Positions 13,428 through 22,963 of a stretch of 64,000 bases of DNA are shown in pieces (the stretch's first letter is position 1; each line of letters starts with the position of its first letter). Where the stretch lies: assembly GCA_907164885.2 (NCBI GenBank), contig OU015494.1, positions 2,228,768 to 2,292,767 on the forward strand, in the 5' to 3' direction. A model generated the notes under the pieces. That model ran no database searches. It was not told where the DNA came from and saw nothing but the letters and a program-made list of their open reading frames with translations. Both the position numbers and the translations under genes were made by a program. Source of the DNA: Dolomedes plantarius (taxonomy: Eukaryota > Arthropoda > Arachnida > Araneae > Dolomedidae).

Positions 13428-15163
13428 TTAAGCTTATAGTAATCTAATACCGTAGAGTAAATGATTATTATTTTGGTACTTTATATAGAATTTTATACAC
13501 AAACCCATAATCACACATAACTGAGCATCCTAGAAAACACTGAGCTGAGATTCCATTCATAATCAAACATATATGTAATCTCACTAATATCGGCAAATTA
13601 TATACTAGAAGAATTAATATTTCGAGGGCTATAACATACTTACCCATTGCAACGAAATCTGCGAATATCATTCTCTTTAAAGAAATTTATTTAAAAATGC
13701 TTTTAACCTCCTACATTCTACTTTCATTGGTCAATTAATCATTTTGATTGGAAGGTTATACAAACAATGTGACACTCATTTTGAGCCAGAAAATTGTTTT
13801 GCGTAATATTTTTCCTTTTATAATTATGAACACAATTAGAGAATTCTTGTCTTTTCTTATCGCTCTTTATGTAAACGCATTTTTACCAATCCCTTTAGCT
13901 TTCGAAAAGTCTATTATTTTACAGTCAACTCGTTTTAATGGACACTGAAAACTAATAATTTCATGTTTGAGTATGGTAGTAATAGGACTTTTTAATGTTC
14001 CAAATATTTACTAAAACTGAACAGCTCACTATTTACTTTGAAATGAGTGTATTACGCTAATTAATAATGTACATGAAACAATATAAAATCTCATCGAGTA
14101 GGATATTAAGCAAATATTTTGTTACACTGTACTGCAAAACTATACTTAGGTAGATGAGCAAATACCTTCTACCTATGACCATGTTCCTGTTTCTTATTTA
14201 TATTGCGTACAACTATTACCATTATTTTTTGCGTTTGGACTAACTCTCCTGCAAATCCCAAAATCTGTTATTCCATTTGAAAGAGTACTGAGATACAAAG
14301 TTATTAATCATATCAAATATTAACGTATTATTCTTAAGAATATATATTTCTAAGACCCTACACATTGCATCTATTCCGACTGATTTTTTTTGTAAAAGGA
14401 TACGACCATGAAGGTTTTAAAATTAGGGAAATGGTTCATTGATGAATGTGCAAAATTATAGTTAATACTTTTTTTCGCAAGCAGTTTTACGATGCTAGAT
14501 ACAGAATTTATTAGTTGAACACATGCAAAATTGAATCGTTCAAGTAAGTATACTTCGAGAAAATCAACCATTTAAGCATTGTTATATCATTGCACTAAAT
14601 GCTAAGTATTCTGCAATGAGAACTTCATAATTTATAGCGAATTATTTTCTTTTCTTTCATAATCCTTTTAATAATACTACATTATCCAATGGTCCTTCAC
14701 CTTTTTAGATGTTTTCTTCGTATGTTGCATATTCTATTCTTTTAATGTCCTTCAGCTCTAAATGTAAGAGTTCAGTAGATATAACTCTTGACATTTCTGT
14801 TAATTGCATTAAATGTTCCATTTCATAAATTACCTGTATGAAACTAAGATATTACAGATCAATGTTTAACTCAACTAAAGTTTTTGTTCTAATAACTTAT
14901 ATATATGCCTTTTCTAAACAATGCCTTAAAAGTTAAATATCCTGTGAATTTCTATTACTTATTATATTAGTCTTTTTTAAAAAATAATTATTTTAACTGT
15001 TAAAACCCAATATCTATTTCTTTTATTCCTTTACATTTTAAATTTTTTAAAAAAAGGGATGCAACAAAACGGACTTTTTTATGTATATTAAATTTAATTA
15101 ATTTGTTTTTAAAATTTTTCCCAAATCCTTGGAAAGTTAAATAATTGAAGCATTTTCAAATGC
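13428..15163. other. Gene-free AT-rich DNA
   Basis: Nothing supportable was seen between the Helitron 3' end and the hAT element target duplication. Confidence 0.55.
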
Positions 15164-15171
15164 AGATATAC

Positions 15172-15843
15172 CAGAGGTGGGGAACGCGCGGCCTCCGTGA
15201 TCTTCTCTTGCGGCCTTCATAAAAGCTAGCACTTGTATTAATTAATATTTAATTATATAGATTACAACAATTTCCAAATCAATAGAATTAAATAAAGAAT
15301 GGAATGAATGTATATACAGTGTCGGCCAAAATAAAGTTGACATATTGAAATTGTTGTCTAAAGTCTCTACAATTGTACATTTATCCAAATGAGCTTCATT
15401 TACCTTGATTGTATACTTTATCTACACTTTATATGTAATTTAATGCTCAGAGTTTCTTAGCAATACTACCAGACATGTTATATGATCTCTACACAAAAAC
15501 TATTTTCTTACTATTATTGTTGTGACTGACTCCATTTAAGTTAAAACGTATTATTTTTTCTGCAAAAAAAATAATAATTAATGATTAATTTTATAACAAG
15601 TTTTTATCCTTATGTGAATACAAAAGTATTTTATATTGTAACTTTTTATGTCAAGTAATAAATAAATAAGGACTTAATTTTTTTTTGTTATTTTTCTATA
15701 TAAAGCACCAAATTGTTAAAACTATATCTACCTATAATAATTTCATAAAAGTCGCATTTTTAGGTTCATCAACTTATGCGGCCTCCTTTATTACTACCTA
15801 ATTTACATGTGGTCTCTAATGGTAAAAAGGTTCCCCACCTCTG
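15172..15843. mobile_element. Non-autonomous hAT transposon
   Basis: 672 bp bounded by terminal inverted repeats: CAGAGGTGGGGAAC at the left and GTTCCCCACCTCTG at the right, with the GCGGCC motif near both ends that is frequent in hAT elements. The flanks are AGATATAC (15164-15171) and AGATATAT (15844-15851), an 8-bp target duplication with one mismatch, as expected of hAT. It has no coding capacity. Confidence 0.85.
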
Positions 15844-16032
15844 AGATATATGGTATTTTTACTTTATGAAATACTAGCTTTATTACCCGGATTCGCTCGG
15901 GATTTGGTTTCTGTTAATATTTTTTTTCAATGATTAGCCTCGTGCTATGATGTTCTAAAGTTATAACAACTCTTAAACAAATTAATTTCATTTTATCAGT
16001 AATAAAAAATTAATTTATTAACTAATTTGTCG

Positions 16033-17379
16033 TTATTTTAATACTTGCCAGTACACAACATTTTTTGTTTCTTTCTTAACATCTGTGACAATGTATAATT
16101 CTAACTGATTCCTTGCTCTAGACATTCCCACATATAGATGGCCATGATGCGAAAAATATTCTTCTGTCAGATCCAATCCAGTAACTTTTAATGACTGTAC
16201 CTGCGATTTGTTTATGGTTATTGCAAATGCAAGCCGAACAGAAAACTGTAATCTTTTGAAAGAAAATGGCAAGTCTGTAGGAATGGTTGAAATTCTGGGA
16301 ATGAAAACGTGTTCCCTTTCATACGGTCCAGTTCAGATTGTTGTCTCAATGACGTAAGCATTTAATTTTTTTACTGTTAATCTTTAACCGTTGCACAACT
16401 TTGGTTTGGTTTGGAGCGCTACGGTCATTTTTTGCTACACGAGGGCTAATTAGACCGGGACCTACAGCTTAAAGCCGATTCCGAACGGCTACAAACATCC
16501 ATGCCAACAGTGGGATTCGAACCCACAAACTCTGGAACCGAATGCCAGCGCCCTAGCGATTCGCCCATCATCCGGCTGCACAACTTTGGAGGGTCCAAAT
16601 TTAGAAGCAGCATAATTGGGGATTCTACTTTTAATTTTAATTTATGTGGTGGACTTCCATTAGGGTTCAAAGAATTTAAAAAATTCTTCTGGATAGCTTG
16701 TGGCTTCATCCTCATTCACGCATTTATCAATTGAGAAAAATATTCTCGAATCAGTTTCAATTGTTTCTGGTATGAATTCGTTAATTTCTTAAACTTTGAC
16801 GTTAAGAAGTGTTAGTATTGCACGATCTTGAAGCCATTTCTGATTCAATAGATTTTCTCTGACGTTTGGGTACACGCAGTTAATCATGTTTATTGTTGGG
16901 CAGATTTTGCAAAATCCCTCTTTGAGTTTTATTTTTCCTGTATGAATGTTTTTTTTTGTTTCATTTCCGTATCCAATGTTTAGCAAGTAATTTTTTTTTA
17001 ATCTGAAATTTTTTTTAATCGTAACCATTTGAATTTTGTACAGGCATGTTTGTAGAAAGTTTCATTCTTGTTACTTTTCTCCAAAGCTTTGATGATTTCA
17101 GCCAAGCATTGATCTCGTTGACCATCGTGACTGTCTTGATAACTGGCAATGTTTCACGGAAGTCTCCAGAAAGTACAAGAATCAAACAGTCCATCAGATT
17201 GTCTTTCCAGGAATGACTTGCAATGTTCTGTTAACTGCTTCAATTCCGTGCTTGTGCATCATAGAGATTTCATCCCAGAAGATTGCTTTTCCTTCTTCCA
17301 GGACATTAGCTTTTCCAGTTCCTTTTTTAATGTTGCAAACGGGCGTTTCGTTGTGAAAAAGTATATAAACATATTTCAT
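16033..17379 (-). pseudogene. Helitron PIF1-like helicase, broken and SINE-interrupted
   Basis: Minus-strand helicase of the Helitron ending at 15874. In order: 17379-17194 carries ETPVCNIKKGTGKANVLEEG and IFWDEISMMHK, which correspond to the DE (motif II) region of the family. The following SGDFRETLPVI segment (about 17170-17130) is motif III-like. The middle (about 17040-16720) is frameshifted. 16690-16590 contains [14 protein letters not shown]. The C-terminal part, 16272-16033, contains LPFSFKRLQ-like MPFSFKRLQFSVRLAFAITI, NKSQVQSLK (motif VI, G replaced by V) and HGHLYVGMSRARN. A SINE sits between the PPKLC segment and the rest. No Rep domain was found. Dead copy. Confidence 0.85.
16405..16576 (-). 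mobile_element. tRNA-derived SINE inserted in Helitron helicase
   Basis: 172 bp on the minus strand. The tRNA-like head carries a B box, GGTTCGAATCCCAC (complement at about 16510-16524), preceded by CTAGGGCGCTGGCATTCGG resembling an A-box region. The body runs through GCCGTTCGGAATCGGC to a CCAAACCAAACC tail. Flanks TGCACAACTTTGG at 16392-16404 and 16577-16589 are a perfect 13-bp target duplication. The same family recurs at 47962-48120 and 51436-51600. Confidence 0.92.
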
Positions 17380-17525
17380 GATCGGAATTCTTTCTCAAAA
17401 CTAAATCGTCTGCTACGTTTCAATGTCACTTTCAGACTTTCTTAATTAGAATGTACACGTATTTCATGATTGTAATTCTTTCTCAAGACTAAATCGTTTG
17501 CTAGGTTTCAATGTCACTTCAGTTA
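17371..17525. repeat. Two-copy 88-bp tandem repeat
   Basis: The block starting ATTTCATGATCGGAATTC at 17373 recurs as ATTTCATGATTGTAATTC at 17461, with shared TTTCTCAA, CTAAATCGT and GTTTCAATGTCACTT. It lies just upstream of the readable helicase. Confidence 0.75.
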
Positions 17526-17763
17526 TTTAATCATCCCGTCAAGGCTAAACGCACGTGTTTCTAGCTAAGTGAACATGTCCTTCAGTATATTTGAGTTTGA
17601 ACAGGTAGCTTGGGATAGTTTTAATGCATGAAATAGATTGAGAACACATTCATTGAAAATGAATGACTTTCCATCTTTATATATTCATTTTTAAAAAGAA
17701 ATATTCCGGCGTTGCCACGTATATGAAAATTATATACCAAATTCCTTCTTGCATGCGCCAATG

Positions 17764-18019
17764 TATATATATAAAACAGTTCCGTAACTGACTGACTGAC
17801 AGATAATGCACAGACCAACCCGCTGGACCTAAATGGCTGAAATTTTGCATGGGGATTTTACTTATAGTGTAGGGGTGCACCAAGAAAGATTTTTGAAAAA
17901 TTCTTCTTAGATTTTTTTAAATTAGATTTTTAAGCTGTTTTTGTAACTTTTTTAAAGTTTGCATTTAAAATAATAAATTGAGCGTTATAAATTTTATACC
18001 ACGAGAAAGATCATAAAAA
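17764..18019 (+). mobile_element. Helitron 5' fragment
   Basis: TATATATATAAAACAGTTCC followed by the shared Helitron 5' block (CTGACTGACTGAC, CGCTGGACCTAAATGG, CTGAAATTTTGCATGG). It stops at about 18019, where the 208-bp repeat begins; no 3' terminus is present. Confidence 0.7.
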
Positions 18020-18227
18020 TCTTGCTCATAAATATAAAGAGTGAAGTAAAATGTGATACTAAATTCTATACAAATTCAAGTGTTTTCAGAATGTCAAAGT
18101 ATACAATTCTAAGATAAAATATGTAGAAGAAAAATAAAGTGTTGAAATTGTTATGATATCTCTAGAAACTTGCATCTTTAGGAAAACACTGAAATCCACT
18201 TCATTCACAAATACTGTAATCTATATA
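18020..18227. repeat. 208-bp repeat, copy 1
   Basis: It runs from TCTTGCTCATAAATATAAAG to CTGTAATCTATATA. The second copy is at 32607-32814; I count roughly 11 differences over 208 bp. Both copies end exactly where a Tc1-type element begins, but the two elements belong to different families. Confidence 0.85.
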
Positions 18228-19636
18228 CACTGCTGGCCACCCAAATTGCAACACCATGAAAGACAAGAGATATCACAACAAAATTTATTTTGTAGATAAC
18301 ATGTTGACCAAGTATCAAATGATTAAATTTATAGACTTCTGTGAAGTGTGGTTCCTGCCAAAATCAGTAACCAGAGTAGCCGCCATTGTTGGAGATCACC
18401 GCTGCCACACGCCTCAGCATTGATTCAAAGAGACTTTGAATGAGTTCTTGGGGTACAGCAGACCAAGCAGCTTCCACACGTTGCCAAAGTTGATCTGCTG
18501 TGGCAGCTGGTGATGGAATCTGGGTCAATCGTAGAGCAACCATGGACCACATGTTTTCTATCGGCGAAAGATCCGGAGAGCAAGGCGGCCAGGGAAGCAA
18601 TTCAATCTGGCGATTGACGAAGAACCGTTGGTCAATGCGTGCCACGTGTGCTCGCGCATTATCCTGTTGAAATATGGCTGTGGGCAAGCCCTGAAGGTAA
18701 GGATGGACAACTGGCTCCAACAACTCGGAGATGTAGCGCTGGCTGTTTAAAGTACCGGCAATGCGTACTAGAGGTGTGCGAGAGTGATATCCAATACCGC
18801 CCCATACCATAATACCCGGTACAGGACCAGTGTGGCGGTGCATAACGCAGCTGTTCAGCATCCTCTCTTCACGGTGTCTCCAGACTCGAATGAGACCATC
18901 GTGGTGTTGCAGACAGAAGCGTGACTCGTCAGTAAAGACAATTTTATTCCATTCTGCGGTCCACATCCTTCTGTCATCGCACCATTGGTAGCGGAGAGGT
19001 CTGTGGTTCTGCGTCAAGGGTAGACAAAACAATGGACGTCTTGCGGACAGACCACTCTGCTGTAAACGGCGTCGAATGGTACGCGCAGACACTGGATGAT
19101 GTGTTACAGACTGCATGTTCTGTGCTAAGGTTCGTGATGTGACTGAGCGATCCGTCACTGCCATGCGCACAATTTGCCTGTCATCACGTGAAGTGGTGCG
19201 CTGAGGTGGATGCGATCGAACACGCCGGTCCGTCGTACCCTCCTACATCCAACGATCACATATCCGCATTACAGTTGTTTGGTTTCGTCCAACACGACTA
19301 CCGACTTCCCTGAAAGATAATCCAAAATCTTGGTAGGCCACTATCCTTCCTCTGTCGAACTCGGATACTTGATCAAAAGATGATCGCTGTTTTCGACGAG
19401 GCATAATTGATCGTTTTTTTGAAAAAACCACAAGAAAAACACAATTGCCGAACTTGAAATCGTCGAAATCTCCAAGCCTTAAATAGCGCTTTGAAGTTGC
19501 GCCACAGGCGCGCGTGATGTGCGTCTGCGCTGAAATTCTAATCATTTGCATATCTCACCTCCGCTAATGCATGTTGTAAATTTCATGTTATTTGCATGTT
19601 TCCTTCAGGGTGTTGCATTTACAGTGGCCAGCAGTG
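18228..19636 (-). mobile_element. Tc1-family transposon, copy 1
   Basis: 1409 bp between TA dinucleotides (18226-18227 and 19637-19638). Terminal repeats begin CACTGCTGGCCAC on both sides and extend as imperfect repeats of about 28 bp ending in GCAACACC. It carries one transposase gene on the minus strand. Copy 2 is at 29161-30556 in the opposite orientation. Confidence 0.95.
18364..19404 (-). pseudogene. Tc1 transposase with a single internal stop
   Basis: Cut-and-paste transposase of the IS630/Tc1 superfamily. The reading from MPRRKQRSSFDQVSEF at 19404 to the stop at 18364 is 346 codons, the usual Tc1 size. The N-terminal helix-turn-helix (residues about 1-110) is followed by an RRRLQQSGL linker and the catalytic domain. 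The DD34E triad is present: FTDESRF, QQDNARAH and SPDLSPIENMW. The only break I see is TAG at 19245-19243, where copy 2 has CAG (glutamine, in RWMQEGT). Thus one nonsense mutation separates it from a full-length frame. The start was chosen by comparison with copy 2 and because MPRRKQ is the typical beginning. Confidence 0.92.
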
Positions 19637-19712
19637 TACTTTTAACAATTCAAGAGCTTTCGATTAGGACTTTAGATATGCAATTTTGGACTCAGGTGAA
19701 AGTAGCTTTATC

Positions 19713-20025
19713 TGCTTGCTCCCCGATCCTGGTCAGGTAACTGATGAAGAAAATATTGCAGATAATGATTTAGGTGAAATGATTCCAAGTGGATGTTTCT
19801 AGACAAAATGAACTGGAAGTCAAATCTTGAGAAGAAGAAAATTAAACGTAAGAAGAGAAAAAAAATTCAAGTGATGCTTTAGATGACGATACAAGTATGG
19901 AAGGAGACACTGCAAAAGAATAACAACGCAATTTCATTACCTTTAATAGACATACAGAAATTTATTGGAATCGTCCTATTCAGTGGATATCACGTTCTGC
20001 CTCAGGAAATTTTTATACATGACTA
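19713..20025 (+). pseudogene. Probable piggyBac-like transposase relic
   Basis: A decayed frame reads CLLPDPGQVTDEENIADND then LGEMIPSG and a stop, and later IQKFIGIVLFSGYHVLPQE. The acidic N-terminal block and the FIGIxLxSGYHxLP motif are characteristic of piggyBac-type (DDE_Tnp_1_7) transposases. At least four stops or shifts interrupt it; the catalytic core is not visible. It sits immediately to the right of the Tc1 element. Family assignment is by motif memory only. Confidence 0.5.
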
Positions 20026-20171
20026 AAAATTACAATAATATTTAAAATATGCATATTTACTTCCATAAGCAATATAGTAGAATACTCGTTTCAGGAGGTA
20101 ATAAAGGCTTACTTCCTTGAATTGAGAGTAACATACGGCTTAGATGTTCATGCGCGGAAGAAACAAGCATT

Positions 20172-20302
20172 ACCCCCACTAGGCGCCAAGTTGGGACCCT
20201 ATCGTGAATTGTATACGAATGCAGATTTCAACTACAGATCAATTGAGACAAGTAAGATTCTATTTAGACGATTCGGGTCATAAAGCGGCGCCTAATGGGT
20301 TA
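20172..20302. repeat. Small TIR/foldback element
   Basis: ACCCCCACTAGGCGCC at the left pairs with GGCGCCTAATGGGTT at the right; further pairing (GGGACCC-like with GGGTC) extends the imperfect arms to about 35 bp. The total is about 131 bp with no coding potential. It is probably a MITE; no clear target duplication. Confidence 0.45.
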
Positions 20303-20593
20303 AGCTAACATGTGAGGATTCATATATAAAGCAGAAACGGGAAATGGGTCATGTGAGAGGGAGTCACGAAGACCTTGATGAAATTGACATGGTTTAAAGT
20401 GCTTCGAAAATCAGGATGAACGGGACTATTTTCAGCGCGCTACGACGTTCCATTCCCGATTTTTGTTTGCGCGGTATCAACGGATAGTTTTGTTCAAAGC
20501 CATTCTAACATTTCATTGTTGCCAATTAAATTATAACACTTGAGTAAAAATAGATTGACAGGAATTAAAAACGTGATTTATTCATATACTAGC

Positions 20594-20672
20594 TGTGATG
20601 AAGCGCTTTCGATTTGTAAGAAAAATTAAAATTTTTAGAGAGATAAAGTGATCGAAGGCTGTTTTCATCACA
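20594..20672. repeat. Terminal hairpin of the left LTR
   Basis: TGTGATGA at 20594 pairs with TCATCACA at 20665-20672, and CTTTCGAT pairs imperfectly with ATCGAAGG at 20651. The right LTR has the same fold with TGTAATGA/TCATTACA, a compensatory change. Confidence 0.65.
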
Positions 20673-20957
20673 TTTCGGTTAGAATGCTAGGAAGCCGCCT
20701 TTGATTAGAGGACGGAACAGTAGTCTGTACGCTTAGCCAATTTAAAAGCGGCGGTGCGCGATAGGGGGTAGGTGATTCCAGACGCAGATAAGGAGATGGC
20801 ACCAGGGTTTGACATTAAAGTAAAATACCCTATTGTAAAGGATTTATTGGGCCTGTAGACCGCAAAACACGTGGACTGGACTTTGGGTGGTCTCTGTATG
20901 ACGTAATTAAGACGTGCATGGGTTATGGGATTATCCAATCCGAGAAATGAAAATGGA

Positions 20958-21180
20958 TGAAAATCCTGGTCACGGCACCATTTGTCGTGTTGCCTGTCTT
21001 AAAATTATTTATTTCTTTGGGCGAGATTCGTATATTATTTGGGTTAGTACAAATTATTTATAATTTATAGGTATTTGGGTGCGTTGTGTTTTTTTTATTT
21101 ATTTGGTTGAATACAACCCAAGGTTCTAGACATTCTGGCAAACGATCAGGTCAAATAACTTTGCTTCTAAATCCTTCCTT
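20958..21180 (-). repeat. Inverted LTR end plus primer-binding site of a related element
   Basis: On the plus strand AATCCTGGTCACGGCACCA (tRNA-His 3' sequence) is followed by TTTGTCGTG. On the minus strand this reads as an LTR end, CACGACA, then AA, then TGGTGCCGTGACCAGGATT. The minus strand also matches the element's own LTR end region: AACACAACGCACCCAA, ATAAATAATTT, and upstream a diverged block. It lies backwards inside the left LTR. Confidence 0.8.
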
Positions 21181-21946
21181 AGATCAACTACACAAAACAA
21201 AGATGACTGACTCCAATGTAACAAAATAAAATTGATTTATATTAATGATAAAATAGAATTCCCTGCATATAAAATAAATAGTGGAGCGAGTGTGTCGCGG
21301 TCACAAGAATCGTCAAGAGACGGAGAATCAAGAGGTGTGTGTGTGCCCTGCCAGAAGGATCCAAAGTACAGAAGGATCCAAAGGACCCCAGCTAGACGAG
21401 TCAGCGGATTCAACAATTAGATAAATATCAACGGAACTGAGTGAGTGGCACAATTTTATTGTTTAGATCAGTCCCCTTTTGTTTTGGTTTTTGTTTTTGA
21501 AATAGGTTGTTTACGGTTAGAGTAGGAGTAGTTGATATAAGAGTTGATTAAGTATTTTGAGTTTTGGTATTTTGTCGTGCGCTCCCTATTTTCCTCGTCA
21601 AGTAAATTTTGAATGTTAAGTTTCGATATAATGATAAACTAATGTTGGTATATGAATAGTGTGTCTATAAAAAAAAATATGATTAAAATAATGTGTACAA
21701 ACAATGTATAATAATTTGTAAATAAATTTAAGTTTAAGTTAATTTTAAAATCTCTCTGTTTTATTTGTTTTTCCATTTTTTAGTTCCCTTGTTCGTCAAT
21801 TGCTAGTTACGTCCTGAACTACGGGTTATTAACAAAATAAATATTAAAAAACACAACGCACCCAACTACCCCTTTATAAATAATTTAAATGTACTAACTA
21901 ACTATTTCACGCCCGTTAAAATAACTTGGACGAGCAATACGACAAA

Positions 21947-21965
21947 TGGTGCCGTGACCAGGATT
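21947..21965 (+). promoter_or_regulatory. Primer-binding site, tRNA-His
   Basis: TGGTGCCGTGACCAGGATT starts two bases after the LTR end. It is complementary over 19 nt to the 3' end of animal tRNA-His(GUG), including CCA, as I know that tRNA. It primes minus-strand DNA synthesis. Confidence 0.85.
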
Positions 21966-22963
21966 ATGGTGTGTTAGGGACTTTAGAGATAAAAATTGTT
22001 TTTGTTTGTCAAAGTGAAGGGAGCCGCGCATTAAAATTTATTTTGAAAGCGCGCGATGTTTGAAATTTAAATGTGTATTTGCCATATTTAATTTTGAAGG
22101 TATATGAATAAGTGTATGAAATCACAATTTGAATTTTATGAAAACATATAATTGATGTATAGTAGATTATGACGCATTTGATTTTAAGTGGTTTAGAAAT
22201 TTAAATGATATAACTAGTTTGATATATGTGTGATAATTTGTGAAGATTTGATTGATTTTGGTACATGTGTTTCAATATATTGCATTTTATTAATGTTTTG
22301 CATATTGAGGAGTATTTTTGGAAACAAATTTGATTTGAAGTGGTTTAGAGAAAAATAAGAAAAATTGATACTGATATATGTTTGAAGTATTTATTGATAT
22401 ATGATTTAAAGTAATTAAGTTGAATTAAGACGAAGTTTCAGAAATTGTTTGAATTGTTTAGAACTAGTTTGTGACATAGAAGTTTACATTGAATTTATTG
22501 ATAGATAATAATGATTGGTATTTTGAAATAATTAATTAAATTGAGGAATGTTTTATGAAAAGTTTTGATTAGTTAAAAGTGCTTGATTGTATTGAATTCA
22601 GTAGATGAATATTCGAGGGTCATTTCGAAAAATAGAAGTGTTTTAAGAAAATAGGTAGAGAACTGATATTTGTATGATAATTTGAGAAAATTATTGATTT
22701 AAGTACAAGTAGTTGATTATTTGAATAGTAATTAGTAGGATTGTGCATAATATAATTTGTGAAAGATAAGAGTGTGCAAGTAGAATTTAGAATTGAATTG
22801 TGTTTTTATATATTTTAAAATTGTGTATGCATTATGTATTTTGGGGGAAGTCAGTGTTTTGAGAATTTAGAAATTTTAATTGTTATGTCAATAATCATTA
22901 GAGATTTGTAAATGTAGCGGTAAGGGAAGTATTTAAGAAAAGTGGGATAAAGTGGCCATAAGT
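21966..22963 (+). other. Untranslated leader of the LTR element
   Basis: About 1 kb of AT-rich sequence between the primer-binding site and the Gag ORF, with many stops in all frames and the repeated word TTGATTTG/TTGATATATG. It is expected to hold packaging signals, but none is identifiable by eye. Confidence 0.6.

Larger units (their letters stand above)
15874..17400 (-). mobile_element. Helitron (minus strand) with helicase remains
   Basis: The minus-strand 3' terminus is at 15874: the stem CCCGAGCGAATCCGGG is followed about 8 bp later by GCTAG and a host T, a textbook Helitron end. Upstream (higher coordinates) lies a degraded helicase running to at least 17379. The 5' end was not located. 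Confidence 0.8.
20594..21944 (+). repeat. Left LTR, chimeric
   Basis: It starts TGTGATGAAGCGC and ends TACGACA. Bases 21239-21944 (706 bp) look identical, without gaps, to 27767-28472. In contrast 20594-20945 is only distantly like the right LTR's first part (shared TGTRATGAAGCGCYTTCG, GATCGAAGGC and CCAGGRTTTGACA). About 20958-21180 is an inverted piece of a related LTR end joined to its primer-binding site. Confidence 0.8.

Noticed and set aside
16501..16734. Plus-strand ORF of 77 codons
   Set aside because: It is a translation across the SINE and the antisense helicase.
17373..17525. Possible CRISPR-like or satellite array
   Set aside because: Only two units of 88 bp with no spacer structure; a simple tandem duplication.
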